From the NCBI GenBank assembly GCA_949296785.1, contig CASFRQ010000181.1, forward strand, positions 1-7,478: DNA of 7,478 bases, read 5' to 3'. Shown here in pieces: positions 5,908 to 7,478 of this stretch. A program made the position numbers and the translations under genes. Positions within the stretch are counted from its first letter, which is position 1, and the number at the start of each line of letters is the position of its first letter. The DNA is from an uncultured Alphaproteobacteria bacterium. GTDB lineage: Bacteria; Pseudomonadota; Alphaproteobacteria; CASFRQ01; SAAU01. The notes under the pieces were generated by a model that worked only from the letters and a program-made list of their open reading frames with translations, was not told the DNA's origin and did not search any database.

Positions 5908-7478
5908 TTTTTACCTTTCCTTTCCGCCTGCTCCTGATAGTACAATCTCAAAGCTTCATCCATCACCGCTTTGGCAATCGGGCCGGCTACTCGACTGCCT
6001 CCGCCGCCATGCTCCACCAAAACGGCAACGGCGTAAACAGGCTTTTTCACCGGCGCGTAGCCAACAAACAAAGCATGGTCTCTTTCTTTCCAGGGAACAT
6101 CTTTTTGAAGGCTGCCTTCCTCCCTGTCCCGGGTAGAAATACGCTTCACCTGACTGGTTCCGGTTTTACCCGCCATCTGGTAGGCAGCATCCTCCGAATA
6201 AAGCGCATGAGCCGTCCCTCTTTTTTCATTCACGACGGCGTTCATACCGCTTTGAATAACTTTTAAATGCGCTTTAGGCAGTTTCATATCCTCAAACCGG
6301 ACCTGTTTAAAATCCTCTTGAGAAGAAACCGTTTGTTTTAAAAGACGAGGTTCTACCTTCTTTCCTCCGGAAGCAATCCTCGCCGTCATCACCGCCAGCT
6401 GCAAAGGCGTCGCCAGCACATACCCCTGCCCTATACCGGCATTAACCGTGTCTCCCTGGCGCCAAACATCACTGTGCCGACCTTCTTTCCAATATTTCGT
6501 CGGAATGTTTCCCGTCCGTTCGCCGTAAAGATCTATGCCCGTCGGTAACCCCAAGCCGAACCGTTCCGCCATTGTCGCGATGCGATCCATGCCCGTTTGG
6601 CGCGCCGCCTCGTAAAAATAAACATCACAGGAAAATTTAAGAGCATTCTTTAAATTCATTTTTCCGTGCCCGCCCCTGTTCCAATCATAAAAAGTATGGG
6701 AACCAACCTGTAAATAACCGGGACACGAAACAATCGTCTCCGCATTAACAACCCCCGCTTCCAAAGCGGAAAGACCGACAACCATTTTGAAAGTAGATCC
6801 CGGCGGATACGCCCCCGCTATCGTTTTATTCATCAAAGGAGATTTTTCGTCCGACATCAGGGAATTCCACTCTTTTGTTTCCCATCCCATGTTAAACCGG
6901 TTCGGGTCAAAAGCGGGTGCCGATACCATCGCCAAAATATCGCCGTTTCGGACATCTATAACGACTACGGCGGCAGACAGCCCCTTTACTAAATCATATG
7001 TTTTTTTCTGCAGCCTTGCATCCAAAGTCAAAGTCAAATCCTCACCCGGTACCCATTCCTGTTTATCCAGTTCCCTGATTTCACGGCCAAGAACATTGAC
7101 CTCAATTTTCCGAATACCGGCCTTGCCACGCAAAATCTTATCATAATACTGTTCTATGCCCGCTTTTCCCAAACGGAAATGCGGTACTGTCAACAAGGGA
7201 TCGGAATCTTTCAAATCATCGGCGGACACGACGGAAACATAGCCGAGTGGATGGGCAAGCGCCTCCCCTTGCGGATAAAAACGGGACAAGCCTTCCTCAA
7301 TAAAAATACCGGATAAGTCAGGAAGATTCAGCTGTAGTTTGGCCATATCGTCAAAAGAAAGATTTTCCTGGATTTCTATGGGAACAAAGGAACGTTCCCT
7401 TTCAACTTCTTTTAATACTCTTTCCTTTTCCGTTTCACTTAAAGGAACAAGACGGGCGTATTTTTCCAAAGTTCTTTC
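5904..7478 (-). CDS. mrdA: Penicillin-binding protein 2, N-terminus missing
   Basis: Class B PBP that cross-links peptidoglycan peptides during elongation as partner of RodA; periplasmic, anchored by an N-terminal helix. The frame is open to the right edge. Counting from the Glu codon at 7478-7476, 524 residues are visible. The first 150 belong to the pedestal domain (for example RFYPQGEALAHPLGYVS), the rest to the transpeptidase domain. Active-site motifs are STFK with the acylated Ser at 228, SCD at 283-285 and KTG at 438-440. Compared with E. coli PBP2 (633 residues), about 100 residues are missing: the cytoplasmic tail, membrane helix and start of the pedestal. A TTG at 7469-7467 is not the real start, because homologous sequence continues upstream of it. 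The stop overlaps the rodA start by 4 nt. Confidence 0.96.
   Translation of the reverse strand, partial: ERTLEKYARLVPLSETEKERVLKEVERERSFVPIEIQENLSFDDMAKLQLNLPDLSGIFIEEGLSRFYPQGEALAHPLGYVSVVSADDLKDSDPLLTVPHFRLGKAGIEQYYDKILRGKAGIRKIEVNVLGREIRELDKQEWVPGEDLTLTLDARLQKKTYDLVKGLSAAVVVIDVRNGDILAMVSAPAFDPNRFNMGWETKEWNSLMSDEKSPLMNKTIAGAYPPGSTFKMVVGLSALEAGVVNAETIVSCPGYLQVGSHTFYDWNRGGHGKMNLKNALKFSCDVYFYEAARQTGMDRIATMAERFGLGLPTGIDLYGERTGNIPTKYWKEGRHSDVWRQGDTVNAGIGQGYVLATPLQLAVMTARIASGGKKVEPRLLKQTVSSQEDFKQVRFEDMKLPKAHLKVIQSGMNAVVNEKRGTAHALYSEDAAYQMAGKTGTSQVKRISTRDREEGSLQKDVPWKERDHALFVGYAPVKKPVYAVAVLVEHGGGGSRVAGPIAKAVMDEALRLYYQEQAERKGKK

Noticed and set aside
6787..7146. Plus-strand 119-codon frame inside mrdA
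   Set aside because: Entirely antisense to the conserved transpeptidase domain of PBP2; a shadow frame.
7467..7469. TTG as the start of mrdA
   Set aside because: The frame remains open to the window edge with PBP2-like sequence, and the membrane anchor and first part of the pedestal are still missing, so the real start is outside.

Overview
The window carries six housekeeping protein genes in two convergent groups, plus two long gene-free stretches that contain most of what is unusual. The gene order lepB-rnc-era-recO, and the RecO and RNase III sequence style (for example the GFGLDLS...YVSPKTGRAVS stretch of RecO), fit an alphaproteobacterium with moderate GC (mid-40s by eye). A gut- or host-associated lineage is possible, but that is only an inference. 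No mobile element, CRISPR array, tRNA or rRNA gene was recognised.

Layout. Positions 24-2683 hold lepB (signal peptidase I), rnc (RNase III) and era (ribosome-assembly GTPase) on the + strand. lepB and rnc are 14 nt apart; rnc and era are separated by an A-rich 252-nt gap. A 742-nt gene-free stretch (2684-3425) follows, then recO (DNA repair) at 3426-4127 on +. A second gene-free stretch of 619 nt (4128-4746) leads to the convergent minus-strand pair mrdA-rodA (7478-4747), which encodes the PBP2 transpeptidase and RodA glycosyltransferase of the cell-elongation machinery. mrdA and rodA overlap by 4 nt (ATGA), and mrdA runs off the right edge without its N-terminus. A good intrinsic terminator for this pair lies at 4669-4702.

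How the genes work together. The + strand group is a classic mixed operon: protein export maturation (LepB), processing of structured RNAs including rRNA precursors (RNase III), small-subunit maturation (Era) and recombinational repair (RecO). The minus strand pair forms the RodA-PBP2 peptidoglycan synthase.

The intergenic stretches are not plain spacer. (1) Between era and recO there are decayed, frameshifted fragments that closely match an internal segment of recO itself (copies at 3021-3110 and 3122-3175, with a weaker one at 2956-3011). (2) Immediately after era there is a degenerate tandem repeat with an exact 65-nt period. (3) Between recO and rodA there is a second degenerate tandem array with a 61-66-nt period, each full unit carrying a small 15-nt hairpin. 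The arrays in (2) and (3) appear to be the same family in opposite orientation. That places both in the same orientation relative to the gene just upstream of them (era and rodA). I see no candidate for a new multi-gene system here; the repeats and recO fragments are the observations worth following.
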